64,000 bases of DNA from Polyangiaceae bacterium (lineage in GTDB: Bacteria; Myxococcota_A; Polyangia; Polyangiales; Polyangiaceae): contig JAWKRG010000003.1 of NCBI GenBank assembly GCA_041389725.1, positions 1,178,001 to 1,242,000 of the forward strand, written 5' to 3'. The notes under the pieces were generated by a model, which did not search any database, had not been told where the DNA came from, and saw only the letters and a list, made by a program, of their open reading frames with translations. Position 1 is the first letter of the stretch; each line of letters starts with the position of its first letter. Made by a program: the position numbers and the translations under genes. Of the stretch, positions 25,100-35,657 are shown in pieces.

Positions 25100-27054
25100 T
25101 TGGGCAACGCGATGCCAGCGAGTCCCAGGGCATGCAACTCCGTTACTTGAGCGTCGGAAAGTGCCGCATCGTACAGCACGACTTCGTCCACAGTCCCGTA
25201 GAACGCGCCGCTGAGGGGTCCGCCATCACCGCCGATCCAAGCCTCCCCAGTGAACGGAGTGTACGGCGTGCCGAGGGCGAGTTGCACCGCCATGGAGCCG
25301 TCGATGTACAGACGTAAGTTGCTGCCGTCGAAGGTCCCCGCCAAGTGGTGCCATGAGCCGGCCGGAAACGTGACACCAAGCTGCTTGGCCACCGTCCCGC
25401 CGACCTGAAGGCGGAATCCCTGCGACGCCCCGGTGAAGAGTGCGTAGCCGGTGCCACTTTGAACCTTGTCGAAGAAGGGGACGAGCGCGGTATCCGACGA
25501 GCTCAAGACGCCCGTTGGCTGCACCCACATCGCGAGCGTGAAGACGGAGGGATTGAGTGCTGGCGTGTTGGGGATCTCCAAATGGTCCTTCGCATCGACG
25601 AAGCGAACCGCCGTGCCCACCTTGCCAGGCGCTGGCACGGAGCCTTCAGCATTCACGCCTACACTGACTCCCGCAACGTCGACGACCGTCGGGTCCGGAT
25701 TGTCATCCATGGCCCAGTGGGCGGCCGGCTTCACGCAACTCACACAACTCAGAACGCTCTGCTGCGCCGCACCCGCCGCATGGAGCGCATCCACGTCGCT
25801 CTGCGTCAGGCCCTGCTTGAAGAAAGAGAGTTCGTCGATGGCGCCAACGAAGTAGTGGGCGCTGGCGTTCGTGGACCCCACGTAGAGTGGTTGAGTAGGG
25901 ACGCCGATCGACCCGGGACCGGCCTGGGAGGCCACCTCCAGCTTGTCGACGAATAGACGCATCGTGTTGCCATTGGCGACGTCGTACGCGCCCACGACGT
26001 GATACCAGGTCCCGGCGTTGAAGGTCTGCGTCACCGCGAGCGTCGTGGTCTTGTTGGCGCCGTCCACGACGAGGTATTCGAGCTTGCCAGCGTTGTAGCG
26101 CAGGGTGAAGGCCCCGGGTCGCGACGCAATCGTCCGAGTGCCTGCACTCGCATTGAGCACGATGGACGGCTTGATCCAAACGGACACAGAAACGGCAGTG
26201 AAGGTATCCAGCGCTGCTTCGGACGCAACCACGGCGTACTGACCGGAGCCCGAGGTATTGAACACCAACGCCTTGCCAACCTGTCCCGTGGCGTCGCTCG
26301 TCGGAGGACCGACGAAAGCTCCGTCGAGATCGGCAACGCCATCGATCATCGCGCCGCCAACGTCGTCCATGGGCCAATAGGCGACGGGCTTGGGAAGCGT
26401 GGTGCTGCCGCCCGTACCGCCCGAGCCCCCACTGCCACCGACCGATGCGTCCCCCGCGCTGCCGCCGACCGATGCGTCAGCTCCCCCGCTACCTCCGACG
26501 CTGGCGTCCAGCCCGCCAGAACCTCCAGAACCGCCGGCGCCCCCAGGGCCGCCGTCGCTGCCACCAGCGCTAGCGGCGCCCGTGCCGCCAATACCCCCGC
26601 TGCCGGATGTCCCCCCCGTGGCAGCACCCCCACTGCCACCGGCACCACCGCTACCCGTCGTGTCCTCGCAATAGGTTCCGACGCATATCTGAGTCGAGAG
26701 ACAGTCCGAGGCACCCGTGCAGAAGTCGCGACACACCGCCTGCACGCTGCACACCTGCTTTCCAGCGCAGGCCTTGCCATTGCTGCAGTCGACTTCGTCG
26801 GGGAGCTGGCAGATACCCAGGCCAGCGTCGCCCTTCACGCACAGCGCGGGCGGAGTGCAGTCACGACTGTCATCGCACTGCTCGTGGCAGCGACCGAAGG
26901 CGCACACGTAGGGATTGGCGCAGTCCGAGTTGATGCTGCAGCCCTCTCCAATGGAGGCCAGCTTGCCGCGCTCTTCTGCTGTGTCGGAACCGCACGCCCC
27001 GACCCCCAGTCCCAGCGCACAGCACGAGACAATGACCCACCGAATCCAGCCCAT
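25096..27054 (-). CDS. lipoprotein with Cys-rich N-terminus and two LamG/concanavalin-like lectin domains (652 aa)
   Basis: The start at 27054 is preceded by GGAGG and gives a signal ending LGVGAC (about Cys19). Residues 30-130 carry about 18 cysteines in C-xxxxD-C-xxxx-C modules (CSINSDCANPYVCAFGRC and similar). A Gly/Ser linker with DASVGGSGG repeats follows to about residue 220. Two LamG-like jelly-roll domains come next (about 225-430 and 440-645). Each begins PxAxWxMDD and contains WVxPxxxL, a Walker-like GxWxHxxGxYD segment (TWYHVVGAYD, SWHHLAGTFDGSNLRLYID), and a terminal ID/VDE-L-xx-Y/F strand. A role as a secreted glycan- or protein-binding adhesin is inferred. First gene of a two-gene operon. 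Confidence 0.88.
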   Translation of the reverse strand: MGWIRWVIVSCCALGLGVGACGSDTAEERGKLASIGEGCSINSDCANPYVCAFGRCHEQCDDSRDCTPPALCVKGDAGLGICQLPDEVDCSNGKACAGKQVCSVQAVCRDFCTGASDCLSTQICVGTYCEDTTGSGGAGGSGGAATGGTSGSGGIGGTGAASAGGSDGGPGGAGGSGGSGGLDASVGGSGGADASVGGSAGDASVGGSGGSGGTGGSTTLPKPVAYWPMDDVGGAMIDGVADLDGAFVGPPTSDATGQVGKALVFNTSGSGQYAVVASEAALDTFTAVSVSVWIKPSIVLNASAGTRTIASRPGAFTLRYNAGKLEYLVVDGANKTTTLAVTQTFNAGTWYHVVGAYDVANGNTMRLFVDKLEVASQAGPGSIGVPTQPLYVGSTNASAHYFVGAIDELSFFKQGLTQSDVDALHAAGAAQQSVLSCVSCVKPAAHWAMDDNPDPTVVDVAGVSVGVNAEGSVPAPGKVGTAVRFVDAKDHLEIPNTPALNPSVFTLAMWVQPTGVLSSSDTALVPFFDKVQSGTGYALFTGASQGFRLQVGGTVAKQLGVTFPAGSWHHLAGTFDGSNLRLYIDGSMAVQLALGTPYTPFTGEAWIGGDGGPLSGAFYGTVDEVVLYDAALSDAQVTELHALGLAGIALPK

Positions 27055-27145
27055 GAAACCTCCGGCCGAGCAGTCTGCCATGGTGTCGCTCTGCGTGCGA
27101 GCACTCGCAGCGCGTGGCGCGCCCGCGACACGCGGCAATTCACCG

Positions 27146-27781
27146 TCAATAGACGGGAAACATCAGCTTGCAGCCCTCGCGTGCAGGTCCGCCCATCGCG
27201 CCCTTGGCCCACTCACGCTCTCGCTCACCGATTCCGGACAGAGCTCGGACGCACTGATCCACGCCGAAGTCGGGGCGACGCCCACTCGCCTGACACTTGC
27301 GGACGACCTCCTGGCAGTACGCTTCGTGGCGCGATTCAGGGCATGCTTCGTCCAGTGCGCTACGAATGCACTGCTGTCGAACGCGAATGTTGCATGCACG
27401 CACGTCCTCTTTGGCATAGCAGCGCGCGATGGCCGCGCCGACTCGGCGGCGATAGGTGTGTCCCTCGCCCAAGGACTCGCACGAACCCTGAAACCCTTCG
27501 CACATGGGTCCGGCGAAGCGCTGGGAATCGATGAAGGAGCAGTCGACGTCGCCGACGTCGTTGTCGCACTGCAAAGAAGCGGCCGCGGGGTCTTCCACGA
27601 CTTGCACAGGGTCGCCACTGGCAGTCGGTGCGGGGGGCTCTGGCGGGTCGACCACCACACTGGCCTGCGACGTGTCGAAGGAGCTGGGCCGCGGCGATTC
27701 GGCTTTGGGGCTGCTTCCACAGCTTGCAGTCGCAAGCGCGGCCGTGAGCGCAAGGAACGTCTCGATGTCGATGTGGAGCAT
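27146..27781 (-). CDS. lipoprotein with cysteine-rich domain (211 aa)
   Basis: From ATG 27781 the signal is MLHIDIETFLALTAALATASC. A Ser/Pro-rich linker runs to about residue 70. The remaining 140 residues contain 14 cysteines, charged helices and tyrosines (CDNDVGDVDCSFIDSQRF, CEGFQGSCESLGEG, CYAKEDVRACNIRVRQQC). The spacing differs from the three-module proteins above. No named family recognised. It lies 48 bp from the end of uvrA on the same strand but has its own signal peptide and an unrelated role, so co-transcription is uncertain. Confidence 0.78.
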   Translation of the reverse strand: MLHIDIETFLALTAALATASCGSSPKAESPRPSSFDTSQASVVVDPPEPPAPTASGDPVQVVEDPAAASLQCDNDVGDVDCSFIDSQRFAGPMCEGFQGSCESLGEGHTYRRRVGAAIARCYAKEDVRACNIRVRQQCIRSALDEACPESRHEAYCQEVVRKCQASGRRPDFGVDQCVRALSGIGEREREWAKGAMGGPAREGCKLMFPVY

Positions 27782-27829
27782 GCCGCGCGAGCTTGCGGCA
27801 CCACATCGGCGAAAGCACGGCAATTCGTG

Positions 27830-30800
27830 TCAGCGCGCCTTCAACGCGGCGAAACGCTGCAGCACCGCGGCGGTGGCGGTCCGCTTCTTGGCAACGTCAC
27901 GCGGCGCACCGCGTGCCACGACGCGACCGCCGCCAGCACCGCCTTCGGGTCCCAGCTCCAGGATCCAGTCGGCGCCAGCAATTACCTCGGGGTGATGTTC
28001 GATTACGATCAGCGTGTCGCCCCGCTCCACGAGACGATCCAAGACCTGCACCAGCTTCTCGACGTCGGCAAGGTGCAGTCCAGTGGTGGGCTCGTCCAGG
28101 ACGTACAACGTGGGCTGGTGACGCACCGAAGCGGTGAGCTCCGCGGCGAGCTTCAAACGCTGCGCCTCCCCCCCACTCAGCGTGTGCGAGCCTTGCCCCA
28201 GGCGGATGTAGCCGGCACCGAGGTCCACCAGCGTCCGCAAGGGAGAGGCGATCTCTGGATGGTTGACGAAGAGTGCGGCTGCTTGCTCCGCCGTTGCCTG
28301 CAGCAACTCGCCGACGTTCATACCCAGATAGCGCACGCTCAAGGTCTGCGGCTCGAACCGCGCGCCCTCGCACACCGCGCAGGGCGTGGTCACGTCGGGC
28401 AAGAAGCTCATCTCGTGGGTGGTCACGCCTTGCCCTTCACAAGCGGGGCAGCGACCGCCGCGAGGTGTGTTGAACGAGAAGCGAGCGGCATCGAATCCCG
28501 CTACCTTCGCCTCCGGCGAGGCCGCAAAGATGCGGCGGAGCGTGTCCCAGATGCCGAGAAACGTCGCGGGAACCGAGCGTGGCGTGCGCCCGATGGGCGA
28601 CTGATCCACAGCCACGGCGCGTTGCACCAGTTCGGCTCCGAGCAGCTCGCGATGCTCCCCGGCCGGCTCCGTGACCAAGCCCAAGGCCTCACGCACTGCG
28701 GGCAGCATCACTTGACGAACGAGGGTGCTCTTCCCGGAGCCGCTGACTCCTGCCACGACGGTGAGGCGTCCCGCCGGGAAATCGACGTCCACACCGCGGA
28801 GATTGTGCGCAGCCGCTCCTCGCAAGCGCAGCATGGGATGCGATCGCGTGACGGGACGCGCTTTGCGCAAGGCGGGCTCGTGGGAGAGCGCCCGCGCGGT
28901 CGGCGAGTGCGTCATCTCCAGCACGTCGCACGGCGCGCCCGCCGCGACGACCTCTCCCCCGCGAGTCCCGCCTTCGGGCCCCAGATCGACGAGGTAGTCC
29001 GCGGCGCGAATCGTGTCGGCGTCATGCTCGACCACGACGACCGTCGAACCCAGGTCCACCAGATCGCGCAGGTTGCCGAGCAGGCGCCCGGTGTCGCGAG
29101 GGTGCAGGCCGATCGTCGGCTCGTCGAGCACATACAGGGCGCCAGTGAGGCCTGCTCCCAGCTGCGCAGCGAGCCGAAGGCGCTGCATCTCGCCGCCGGA
29201 AAGGGTATTGGCCGCGCGATCCAAAGTGAGATAGTCGAGCCCCACTCGCTCGAGGAACTGCAGGCGCGCAGCCAACTCCGTCACGATGGGCGCGCCGATC
29301 GTCGCAGCGTCTCCGACCCACTTGAAGCCACGAACCAGCGCCAAAGCGTCGGCTACCGCTGCCGATACGACCTGGGGAAATGTCTTGCCGAACAGGCGCA
29401 CCGACCGCGGAATGGGCGATAGCCGCGTCCCACCGCAGTCGGGACAGACCCCGGGGAGAGCGGGAGCCGCCGGTTTGCGGGACTTCTTGCTGCGACGCCT
29501 TCGCGGCTTCGTGGCGACGACGCCGTCACCGTTGCAGGATTCGCAGCGGCCCTGCGCGGTGTTGAAGGAGAACCAGCGTGGATCCAACTCGGGAACCGAG
29601 AGACCGCATTCGGGGCAGGCCTGGGAGAGGGACAACAACGTTTCCCGACCCCGTGCGTCTCGCAGCTTCAAGGCTCCCTGGCCCCAACGCAGGGCCCGGC
29701 TCAGGTCGGCGTCCTCCAACCGCTGCGCAGTGATGCCGCGAGCGATGACCAAGTCGATGTCGTGCTCTTGGTTTCGCTTCAAGCGCGGGGGCACGTCCGT
29801 GGAAACGAGCTCGCCGTCGCAATAGGCGAGCCCGATGCCATCGCGAGCCGCGGCAGTGAAGACGTCGTAGTAGAGGCCTTTGCGCGCTCGCACGACCGGT
29901 GCGAGCAACGAAACTTTGCCGCGGCGCTTTCGCGCCATCTCGAACAGCGTACTGGCCTGCGTCGTGGCAATGGGCTGCTCGTGATCAGGGCAGTGCGGGG
30001 TCCCCAACTTCGCGAACAGCAGCCGCAGGTAGTGGGCAACTTCCGTGACGGTTGCCACCGTGGACTTGCTGCCAGCACGAGTCGTGCGTTGCTCCAAGGC
30101 AATGGAGGGAGGAACGCCGCTGACGGAGTCCACGTCGGGCCGCGGCAATGTGGGCAAGAACTGCCGCGCGTAAGGTGTCAGGGTCTCGAGGAAGCGACGC
30201 TGGCCCTCGGCAAACACGACGTCGAAAGCCAGCGTGCTCTTGCCACTGCCGCTCGGCCCCGTCACGACCGTCAGCGCGCGATGCGGAATGTCGACGCACA
30301 GATCCTTGAGATTGTGCTCTCGGGCATTCTCGACCAGCAATCCATGGTGCGCAGACGGGGTGCTCTCGTCCGCTGTCCCTTTGCTCCGTACTTGTTCGGC
30401 CAGCGCCAGGCCGGTCAGGGTGTCGCGCTTCTCCAACTGACGTGGCGTTCCCTCGAACACGACTTCGCCGCCGTTGCGCCCCGCTCCGGGACCGAGGTCG
30501 ATCACCCAGTCCGCGGCCGCAATCACCTGCACGTCGTGATCGACGACGACGACGCTGCCTCCGCTCGCCACCAGGGCATCGAGGGCGTCCAACACGGAGC
30601 GCACCTCGTCGGCGTGCAGCCCCGCGCTGGGCTCATCCAGAACGTAGAGGGTGCCTTCATTGTTCTCCGCCAGTGCGCGCGAAAGCTTCAGCCGCTGGGC
30701 TTCTCCCCCAGAGAGCGTGCTGAGGGGTTGACCCAATCGCAGATAGCCAAGACCGAGCTTGTGTACTGGACCGAGGGCACGTAGCACAGGCGTCGAATCG

Positions 30801-33136
30801 GCATACAGCTCCAGCACGTCGTCCACGGTGGAGTCCAGAATCTGGGCAATGGAGCGACCCCGATGCTGCACCGTGAGCACCGCTTCTTTGAAGCGCATGC
30901 CGCGACACACCGGACACGTGAGCGTCACGTCGGCCAAGAACTGCATCTCCACCGTCTCGTGCCCCTCCCCCGCGCAGGCGTCGCAGCGCCCACCCTCGAC
31001 GTTGAAGGAGAAGTGCGAAGGAGTGAGGCCCTGAGCCCGCGCCTCGGGTTCGCCTGCGTAGGCCGCGCGAATGGCATCCCACGCCTTGGTGTAGGTGCCG
31101 GCGTTGCCCCGAGAGGTTCGCCCTAGCGGCGCTTGGTCGACGAGCACGACGCGGCGCACGCTGTCCGCAGCGTCGATGGCGTCGTGTTCCCCTGCAAGCT
31201 CCAGATCCCGCACGCCAAGGCGCCGCCCCAAGCCGCGATACAAGACGTCTTCAGCCAAGGTGCTCTTGCCAGAACCGCTCGGTCCGGTGATCGCACAAAC
31301 GATCCCCAAGGGCACCTTCACCGTCACGTCGCGCAAGTTGTTGGCGCGAGCAGACACGACGGTGAGGTGCGCTCGCGCCGCTCTCGGCCTTTTCGTGTGC
31401 GGGTGGCGCTGCAGTGCGCGGGACGTCGCGCCGCCACAGGCGGCTACCTCGTCCGGGGAGCCATCGAACACGACCGTGCCCCCGGCATCCCCTGCCCCGG
31501 GTCCGACTTCGACCACACGATCCGCCTCGCGAATCAAGGCCGGATCGTGCTCCACGACGACGACGGAGTTGTTCCGTCGCGAGAGCTCGCGCAGAGCGTC
31601 CACCAGAGGAGGGATGTCTGACGGATGCAGGCCCACCGTGGGCTCATCCAGGACGAAGAGGGCGTTGCATAGCGTGGTTCCCAGCGCGGCGGTCAGCGTC
31701 ACGCGCTGCGCCTCTCCGCCTGAAAGCGTCCGCGCCTGCCGATCCAACGTCAGGTAGCCCAGGCCCACGCGATTCAGGTACTCGAGGCGCGATGCGATCT
31801 CTTTTCGCACCAACTCTCCCTGACCGCTACGCGCCGTGACCCGCTCGATCTCGCGCAGCAAGACGGAGATCTCCATCGCGTGCCAGGACGCGATGTCGGC
31901 GCCCGCCAGACGGTAGGACAGCGCGTGGTCGTTCAGGCGCCTTCCGTCGCATGCGCTGCAGGGGTCATAGGATCGATAGCGCGCCAAGAGCACGCGCACG
32001 TGCATCTTGTAGGTGCGGGTTTCCAGCCATTGGAACCAACCGCGTACGCCCGGGAACAACCCCTCGTTCCAGTGACCATCCCCCTCGAGCACCAACGCCT
32101 GCTGCTGCGGGCCGAGGTCTTGCCACGGCACATCCATCGGCACTTCGTGACGGCGACACAGCTTGCCCAGCTCCGTGCGCTCCCAGCTCGTGCTCTTCCC
32201 AGCCCAGGGGCGGATGGCCCGTCCCTTGAGCGTCTTGGTCGGGTCGGGCACGACCTTGTGCCAATCGATGCCGATGGTGCGCCCGAAGCCGCGACACTGC
32301 GGGCACGCTCCCAGGGGCGACTCGTACGAGAACAGACCGGCCCGGGCCGGCGCCAACTCTCTCGCACACTCGGGACAGGAAATGCCGCGACGCAGCGGGA
32401 TCTCGCGGGTAGCAGCGAACACGTGGGCGCTGCCCTCCGAGCGGGCGAAGGCGCGCCCAAAGCTGTCGAGCAGCCGTTTGCGCTCGCTGGGGTCGAGCTT
32501 CACGCGATCGACGACGACGTGAAGCGCCGAGTGCGCCAGCGCTTCGGAAGGTCGGACGCCATCGATGTCTCGCGCCTCCCCTTCCAGCCACAGGCGTCGA
32601 TAGCCGTCCTGGCAAAGATGGTCTCGCACTTCGAGGTAGTGCTCGACGCCTCGCACGGCGAGCGGATAGGTGATCACGGCGCGCTCACCGCGCGCCATGC
32701 TCAAGGCGCGTCCCACGGCGGTGCTCTCGTCCATGAACACGCCTTCTGCGTCGTGCTCGGGGCAAACCGGCATCGCTTCGCGGGTGAAGAGCGCCGAAAG
32801 GTAGGGCTCGATGTCGGCCATCGTTGCCACCGTGGAGCGTGAGCTCTTCACGGGCGCACGCCGATCCACTGCGATTCCCGCCGCGACTGGCTCCAAGCGC
32901 TCCATGGGCGGCCGCTCCAGACGCTCCAAGAACTGCCGTGCGTAGGGGCTGAAGCTCTCGACGAATCGGCGCTGGCCCTCGGCATACAGCGTGTCGAGCG
33001 CGAGGCTGCTCTTACCCGCCCCACTGACGCCGGTGAGCACCACGAGCTGTCCGGGCGCCAGGGTCAGGTCGACGCCCTTCAGGTTGTGGGTGCGCGCACC
33101 GCGCAGCTCGATGGGCAGCATCTCGAACTTCGGCAT
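27830..33136 (-). CDS. uvrA: tandem double-length UvrA, four ABC-ATPase modules in one chain (1768 aa)
   Basis: Two complete UvrA-like halves are joined: residues 1-925 and 926-1768. Each half has two ABC modules. Walker A motifs lie at 36-44 (GVSGAGKSS), 618-626, 960-968 (both GPSGSGKST) and 1463-1471 (GVSGSGKST); LSGGE signatures at about 471, 808, 1312 and 1653; Walker B LDEP and H-loop EH/DH are intact in all four. Four zinc modules lie at Cys254/257/278/281, 718/721/741/744, 1174/1177/1198/1201 and 1563/1566/1586/1589. In nucleotide-excision repair UvrA recognises damage and loads UvrB, normally as a homodimer of a chain of about 940 residues; this chain would act as a built-in dimer. 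The halves differ: in the second, the roughly 110 residues between zinc module and the CPDCGGTRL motif are replaced by a basic linker ([13 protein letters not shown]). Double UvrAs are known in some bacteria. Confidence 0.95.
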   Translation of the reverse strand: MPKFEMLPIELRGARTHNLKGVDLTLAPGQLVVLTGVSGAGKSSLALDTLYAEGQRRFVESFSPYARQFLERLERPPMERLEPVAAGIAVDRRAPVKSSRSTVATMADIEPYLSALFTREAMPVCPEHDAEGVFMDESTAVGRALSMARGERAVITYPLAVRGVEHYLEVRDHLCQDGYRRLWLEGEARDIDGVRPSEALAHSALHVVVDRVKLDPSERKRLLDSFGRAFARSEGSAHVFAATREIPLRRGISCPECARELAPARAGLFSYESPLGACPQCRGFGRTIGIDWHKVVPDPTKTLKGRAIRPWAGKSTSWERTELGKLCRRHEVPMDVPWQDLGPQQQALVLEGDGHWNEGLFPGVRGWFQWLETRTYKMHVRVLLARYRSYDPCSACDGRRLNDHALSYRLAGADIASWHAMEISVLLREIERVTARSGQGELVRKEIASRLEYLNRVGLGYLTLDRQARTLSGGEAQRVTLTAALGTTLCNALFVLDEPTVGLHPSDIPPLVDALRELSRRNNSVVVVEHDPALIREADRVVEVGPGAGDAGGTVVFDGSPDEVAACGGATSRALQRHPHTKRPRAARAHLTVVSARANNLRDVTVKVPLGIVCAITGPSGSGKSTLAEDVLYRGLGRRLGVRDLELAGEHDAIDAADSVRRVVLVDQAPLGRTSRGNAGTYTKAWDAIRAAYAGEPEARAQGLTPSHFSFNVEGGRCDACAGEGHETVEMQFLADVTLTCPVCRGMRFKEAVLTVQHRGRSIAQILDSTVDDVLELYADSTPVLRALGPVHKLGLGYLRLGQPLSTLSGGEAQRLKLSRALAENNEGTLYVLDEPSAGLHADEVRSVLDALDALVASGGSVVVVDHDVQVIAAADWVIDLGPGAGRNGGEVVFEGTPRQLEKRDTLTGLALAEQVRSKGTADESTPSAHHGLLVENAREHNLKDLCVDIPHRALTVVTGPSGSGKSTLAFDVVFAEGQRRFLETLTPYARQFLPTLPRPDVDSVSGVPPSIALEQRTTRAGSKSTVATVTEVAHYLRLLFAKLGTPHCPDHEQPIATTQASTLFEMARKRRGKVSLLAPVVRARKGLYYDVFTAAARDGIGLAYCDGELVSTDVPPRLKRNQEHDIDLVIARGITAQRLEDADLSRALRWGQGALKLRDARGRETLLSLSQACPECGLSVPELDPRWFSFNTAQGRCESCNGDGVVATKPRRRRSKKSRKPAAPALPGVCPDCGGTRLSPIPRSVRLFGKTFPQVVSAAVADALALVRGFKWVGDAATIGAPIVTELAARLQFLERVGLDYLTLDRAANTLSGGEMQRLRLAAQLGAGLTGALYVLDEPTIGLHPRDTGRLLGNLRDLVDLGSTVVVVEHDADTIRAADYLVDLGPEGGTRGGEVVAAGAPCDVLEMTHSPTARALSHEPALRKARPVTRSHPMLRLRGAAAHNLRGVDVDFPAGRLTVVAGVSGSGKSTLVRQVMLPAVREALGLVTEPAGEHRELLGAELVQRAVAVDQSPIGRTPRSVPATFLGIWDTLRRIFAASPEAKVAGFDAARFSFNTPRGGRCPACEGQGVTTHEMSFLPDVTTPCAVCEGARFEPQTLSVRYLGMNVGELLQATAEQAAALFVNHPEIASPLRTLVDLGAGYIRLGQGSHTLSGGEAQRLKLAAELTASVRHQPTLYVLDEPTTGLHLADVEKLVQVLDRLVERGDTLIVIEHHPEVIAGADWILELGPEGGAGGGRVVARGAPRDVAKKRTATAAVLQRFAALKAR

Positions 33137-33193
33137 ATAGCGAACGACTCGCGCCGCCGACAGACCCTAAGCGACAAGATTCGCCTCGCGGCG

Positions 33194-33222
33194 TTGATCG
33201 CCAGCCCGCGCGCGCGTATGGG
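33194..33222 (+). promoter_or_regulatory. sigma-70-like promoter of the osmoprotectant ABC operon
   Basis: TTGATC (33194-33199), 17-nt spacer, TATGGG (33217-33222). The ATG is at 33238, so the predicted leader is about 9 nt. The region is shared with the divergent uvrA start. Confidence 0.5.
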
Positions 33223-33237
33223 CAACGAAGATGCTCC

Positions 33238-34038
33238 ATGGCGAAAGACACGCTGGCTGGAGTGGAGCGGCTCGTGATTGCGCTAGAAGGTGTGGAGAAA
33301 CGTTGGCCCAACGGCACAGTAGCCGTGCAAGGCCTCGACTTGGAAGTGACGGCCGGCGAGTTCCTCGCCCTGGTCGGGCCCTCTGGCAGCGGCAAGACGA
33401 CCACCCTCAAGCTCGTCAATCGCCTCGTCGAAGCCTCCCGAGGTATCGTGCGTGTGGATGGGAGGGACGTGCGTGACAAGGAGCCCTGGGAGCTGCGCCG
33501 CAGCATCGGCATGGTGTTCCAGCGCTTCGCCTTGTTCCCGCACATGACCCTGTTCGACAACGTGGCCGTCGTGCCTCGCTTGTGCCGCTGGACCGAGGAT
33601 GCGATCCGCAAGCGCGTTCACGAGTTGCTGGACCTCGTGGATCTCGAGCCGTCACAGTACGCAGACCGCTTTCCAGCGGAGCTTTCTGGGGGGCAGCAGC
33701 AGCGCGTGGGGATTGCGCGCGCGTTGGCGGCGCGCCCCAAGGTACTGCTGATGGACGAGCCCATGGGTGCCTTGGATCCCATGACTCGCCAGGCTCTGAT
33801 GTCGGCCTTCCGCGGCCTCCACGATGCATTGGGTTTGACCACGCTGATGGTGACCCATGACATGAGCGAGGCGCTGCTGACGGCGGATCGCGTCGCGGTG
33901 TTGCATCAAGGCGAGTTGCTGCAGTTGGACACACCTGAACGTCTGGTGGCCCACCCGGCGCACGACGTCGTCCGTGCACTGGTGCACGCGCCGCGGCACC
34001 AAGCCGAGCGGTTGGGAGCGTTGTGGGAAGCGCCCTGA
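33238..34038 (+). CDS. glycine betaine/choline-type ABC transporter ATP-binding protein (266 aa)
   Basis: A complete ABC ATPase: Walker A GPSGSGKT (47-54), Q-loop MVFQRFALFPHMTLFDNV, signature LSGGQQQRVGIARAL, Walker B VLLMDEPMGALDP, H-loop MVTHDMSEAL. The Q-loop region and the ending (LLQLDTPERLVAHPAHDVVRALV) match the OpuCA/OsmV quaternary-amine subfamily, though the CBS domains of some members are absent. It energises uptake of compatible solutes at the inner membrane. It overlaps the fused permease/binding protein by 16 bp, confirming an operon. A GTG at 33262 is an alternative start. Confidence 0.93.
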   Translation: MAKDTLAGVERLVIALEGVEKRWPNGTVAVQGLDLEVTAGEFLALVGPSGSGKTTTLKLVNRLVEASRGIVRVDGRDVRDKEPWELRRSIGMVFQRFALFPHMTLFDNVAVVPRLCRWTEDAIRKRVHELLDLVDLEPSQYADRFPAELSGGQQQRVGIARALAARPKVLLMDEPMGALDPMTRQALMSAFRGLHDALGLTTLMVTHDMSEALLTADRVAVLHQGELLQLDTPERLVAHPAHDVVRALVHAPRHQAERLGALWEAP

Positions 34039-35597
34039 GCGAACAGCTCGACAAGCTGCCGAGCTACTTGGGGGCTCACGTCGCTCTGGTGAGCGTAGCG
34101 CTGGCGCTAGGCCTGGCGATCTCACTCCCTGCGGCGCTACTCGTCGTGCGTACGCGCGCGGCCCCGTGGCTCTTGGCGCTGGCTAGTACCGTACAGACCA
34201 TTCCGAGCCTCGCGCTGCTGGCGCTGATGGTCCCGCTGTTGAACGCTTTTGGCTTCTGGCCAGCGCTGTGCGCGCTGGTTCTCTACAGCGCCCTTCCGAT
34301 CCTGCGCAACACGGTCACGGGCATTGGCAACGTCGACCCCGATCTGGTGGAAGCCGCACACGGACTGGGCATGACCCGCGGCCAGGTGTTGCGCCAAGTC
34401 GAACTCCCGCTGGCCTTGCCAGTGATCCTGGCCGGAGTGCGTACATCCACGGTGTGGGTAGTGGGCATTGCCACGCTGTCCACGCCCGTCGGGCAGGCCA
34501 GCTTGGGCAACTACATCTTCGGCGGGTTGCAGACTCGCAACTGGGTGGCAGTGCTGGTGGGCTGCGGCGGTGCCGCGCTGTTGGCACTGGCCCTCGATTT
34601 CTCATGGTCGTTGCTCGAGTCCGCGTGGGCGCGCCGCAGTCGCGCTCGCGGCTATGTCGGCGGAGTGCTGCTGCTGTCCGTGCTTGCTGGCGGTGGGCTC
34701 GCGCCTCGAGTCTCTGCTCGGCGGAGCCAGGCTGTCGCTCCAGCAGACAGGTCGAAGGATGCGACATCGGAGCCGACGGGCTCACGCGAAATCCGCGTGG
34801 GTTCCAAGACCTTCACCGAGCAGTACATTCTGGCGGCGGCGATCGAGAAACGCCTGACCACCGCCGGCCTGCGCGTGAAGCGCGTCGAAAGCTTGGGTTC
34901 CACCATCGCCTTCGACGCACTCCGCAAGAACGAGATCGACGTCTACGTCGACTACTCGGGCACGCTGTGGGCCAACGGCATGAAACGCTCTGGCTCTGCG
35001 CCGGCTTGGCGGGTTCTGGCAGAAGTGAGCGCCTGGCTGGCCACGACGCATGGCATCCGTAGTCTGGGCAGCCTGGGCTTCGAGAACGCCTATGCCCTGG
35101 CAATGCGCCGGGATCGGGCCGAGCAGCTCGGCGTGACGAGCATCCGGGATCTGGCGAGACAGGCAAACCACTTGAGCCTCGGAAGCGACTACGAGTTCTT
35201 CGAGCGTCCCGAGTGGCGGCAGCTGCGTGACGGCTATGGTTTGACCTTCGAGAAGCGGGTCAGCTTCGACTCCACTTTCATGTACGAGGCCGTCGCGCAG
35301 GGCGAGGTCGACGTCATTACCGCCTTCTCCAGCGATGGCCGCATCGCTGCGTACGACCTCGTCGTCCTGGAAGACCCCGCACGAGCATTCCCGCCCTACG
35401 ACGCCATGCTGCTGCTTGCCCCCGGCGTGGCGAAGGATGCAAGTGTGGTCGAGGCGCTCCAGCCCTTGGTGGGAAGTATCGACGTCCGTCTCATGCGACG
35501 CTCCAACTTGATGGTGGATCGAGAGCAGGACAAGCGAACTCCGTCTCAGGCAGCAGATCTGTTGCTCGACGCCGGCAGCCCGAAAAGCAGCAAATGA
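34023..35597 (+). CDS. fused permease and substrate-binding protein of a quaternary-amine ABC transporter (524 aa)
   Basis: Residues 1-230 are an OpuCB/OsmW-type permease with six hydrophobic segments and the coupling EAA loop VEAAHGLGMTRGQVL (109-123). Residues 255-515 are an OpuCC/OsmX-type binding protein (type 2 periplasmic fold): REIRVGSKTFTEQYIL, LRKNEIDVYVDYSGT, YGLTFEKRVSFDST, EGEVDVITAFSSD-like region and a terminal ALQPLVGSI segment. The two are joined by the last transmembrane helix, which tethers the binding domain to the membrane on the periplasmic side. Likely substrates are glycine betaine, choline or carnitine, giving osmoprotection. GTG start. With the upstream ATPase this makes a two-gene complete importer. 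Such fusions are known in several phyla. Confidence 0.92.
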   Translation: MGSALSEQLDKLPSYLGAHVALVSVALALGLAISLPAALLVVRTRAAPWLLALASTVQTIPSLALLALMVPLLNAFGFWPALCALVLYSALPILRNTVTGIGNVDPDLVEAAHGLGMTRGQVLRQVELPLALPVILAGVRTSTVWVVGIATLSTPVGQASLGNYIFGGLQTRNWVAVLVGCGGAALLALALDFSWSLLESAWARRSRARGYVGGVLLLSVLAGGGLAPRVSARRSQAVAPADRSKDATSEPTGSREIRVGSKTFTEQYILAAAIEKRLTTAGLRVKRVESLGSTIAFDALRKNEIDVYVDYSGTLWANGMKRSGSAPAWRVLAEVSAWLATTHGIRSLGSLGFENAYALAMRRDRAEQLGVTSIRDLARQANHLSLGSDYEFFERPEWRQLRDGYGLTFEKRVSFDSTFMYEAVAQGEVDVITAFSSDGRIAAYDLVVLEDPARAFPPYDAMLLLAPGVAKDASVVEALQPLVGSIDVRLMRRSNLMVDREQDKRTPSQAADLLLDAGSPKSSK

Positions 35598-35617
35598 CAG
35601 CTGGCGGGGCGCTGCCC

Positions 35618-35647
35618 TTGCCAAGAGCGGGCCGGAACGCGTAATTG
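35618..35647 (+). promoter_or_regulatory. promoter of smpB
   Basis: TTGCCA (35618-35623), 18-nt spacer, TAATTG (35642-35647); ATG at 35658, so the leader would be about 4 nt. Confidence 0.5.
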
Positions 35648-35657
35648 GCGCTTCGTC

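Noticed and set aside
26915..29422. Long open frame (about 835 codons) on the plus strand
   Set aside because: Antisense shadow of uvrA and of the Cys-rich lipoprotein; composition is that of a GC-rich opposite strand with no domain.
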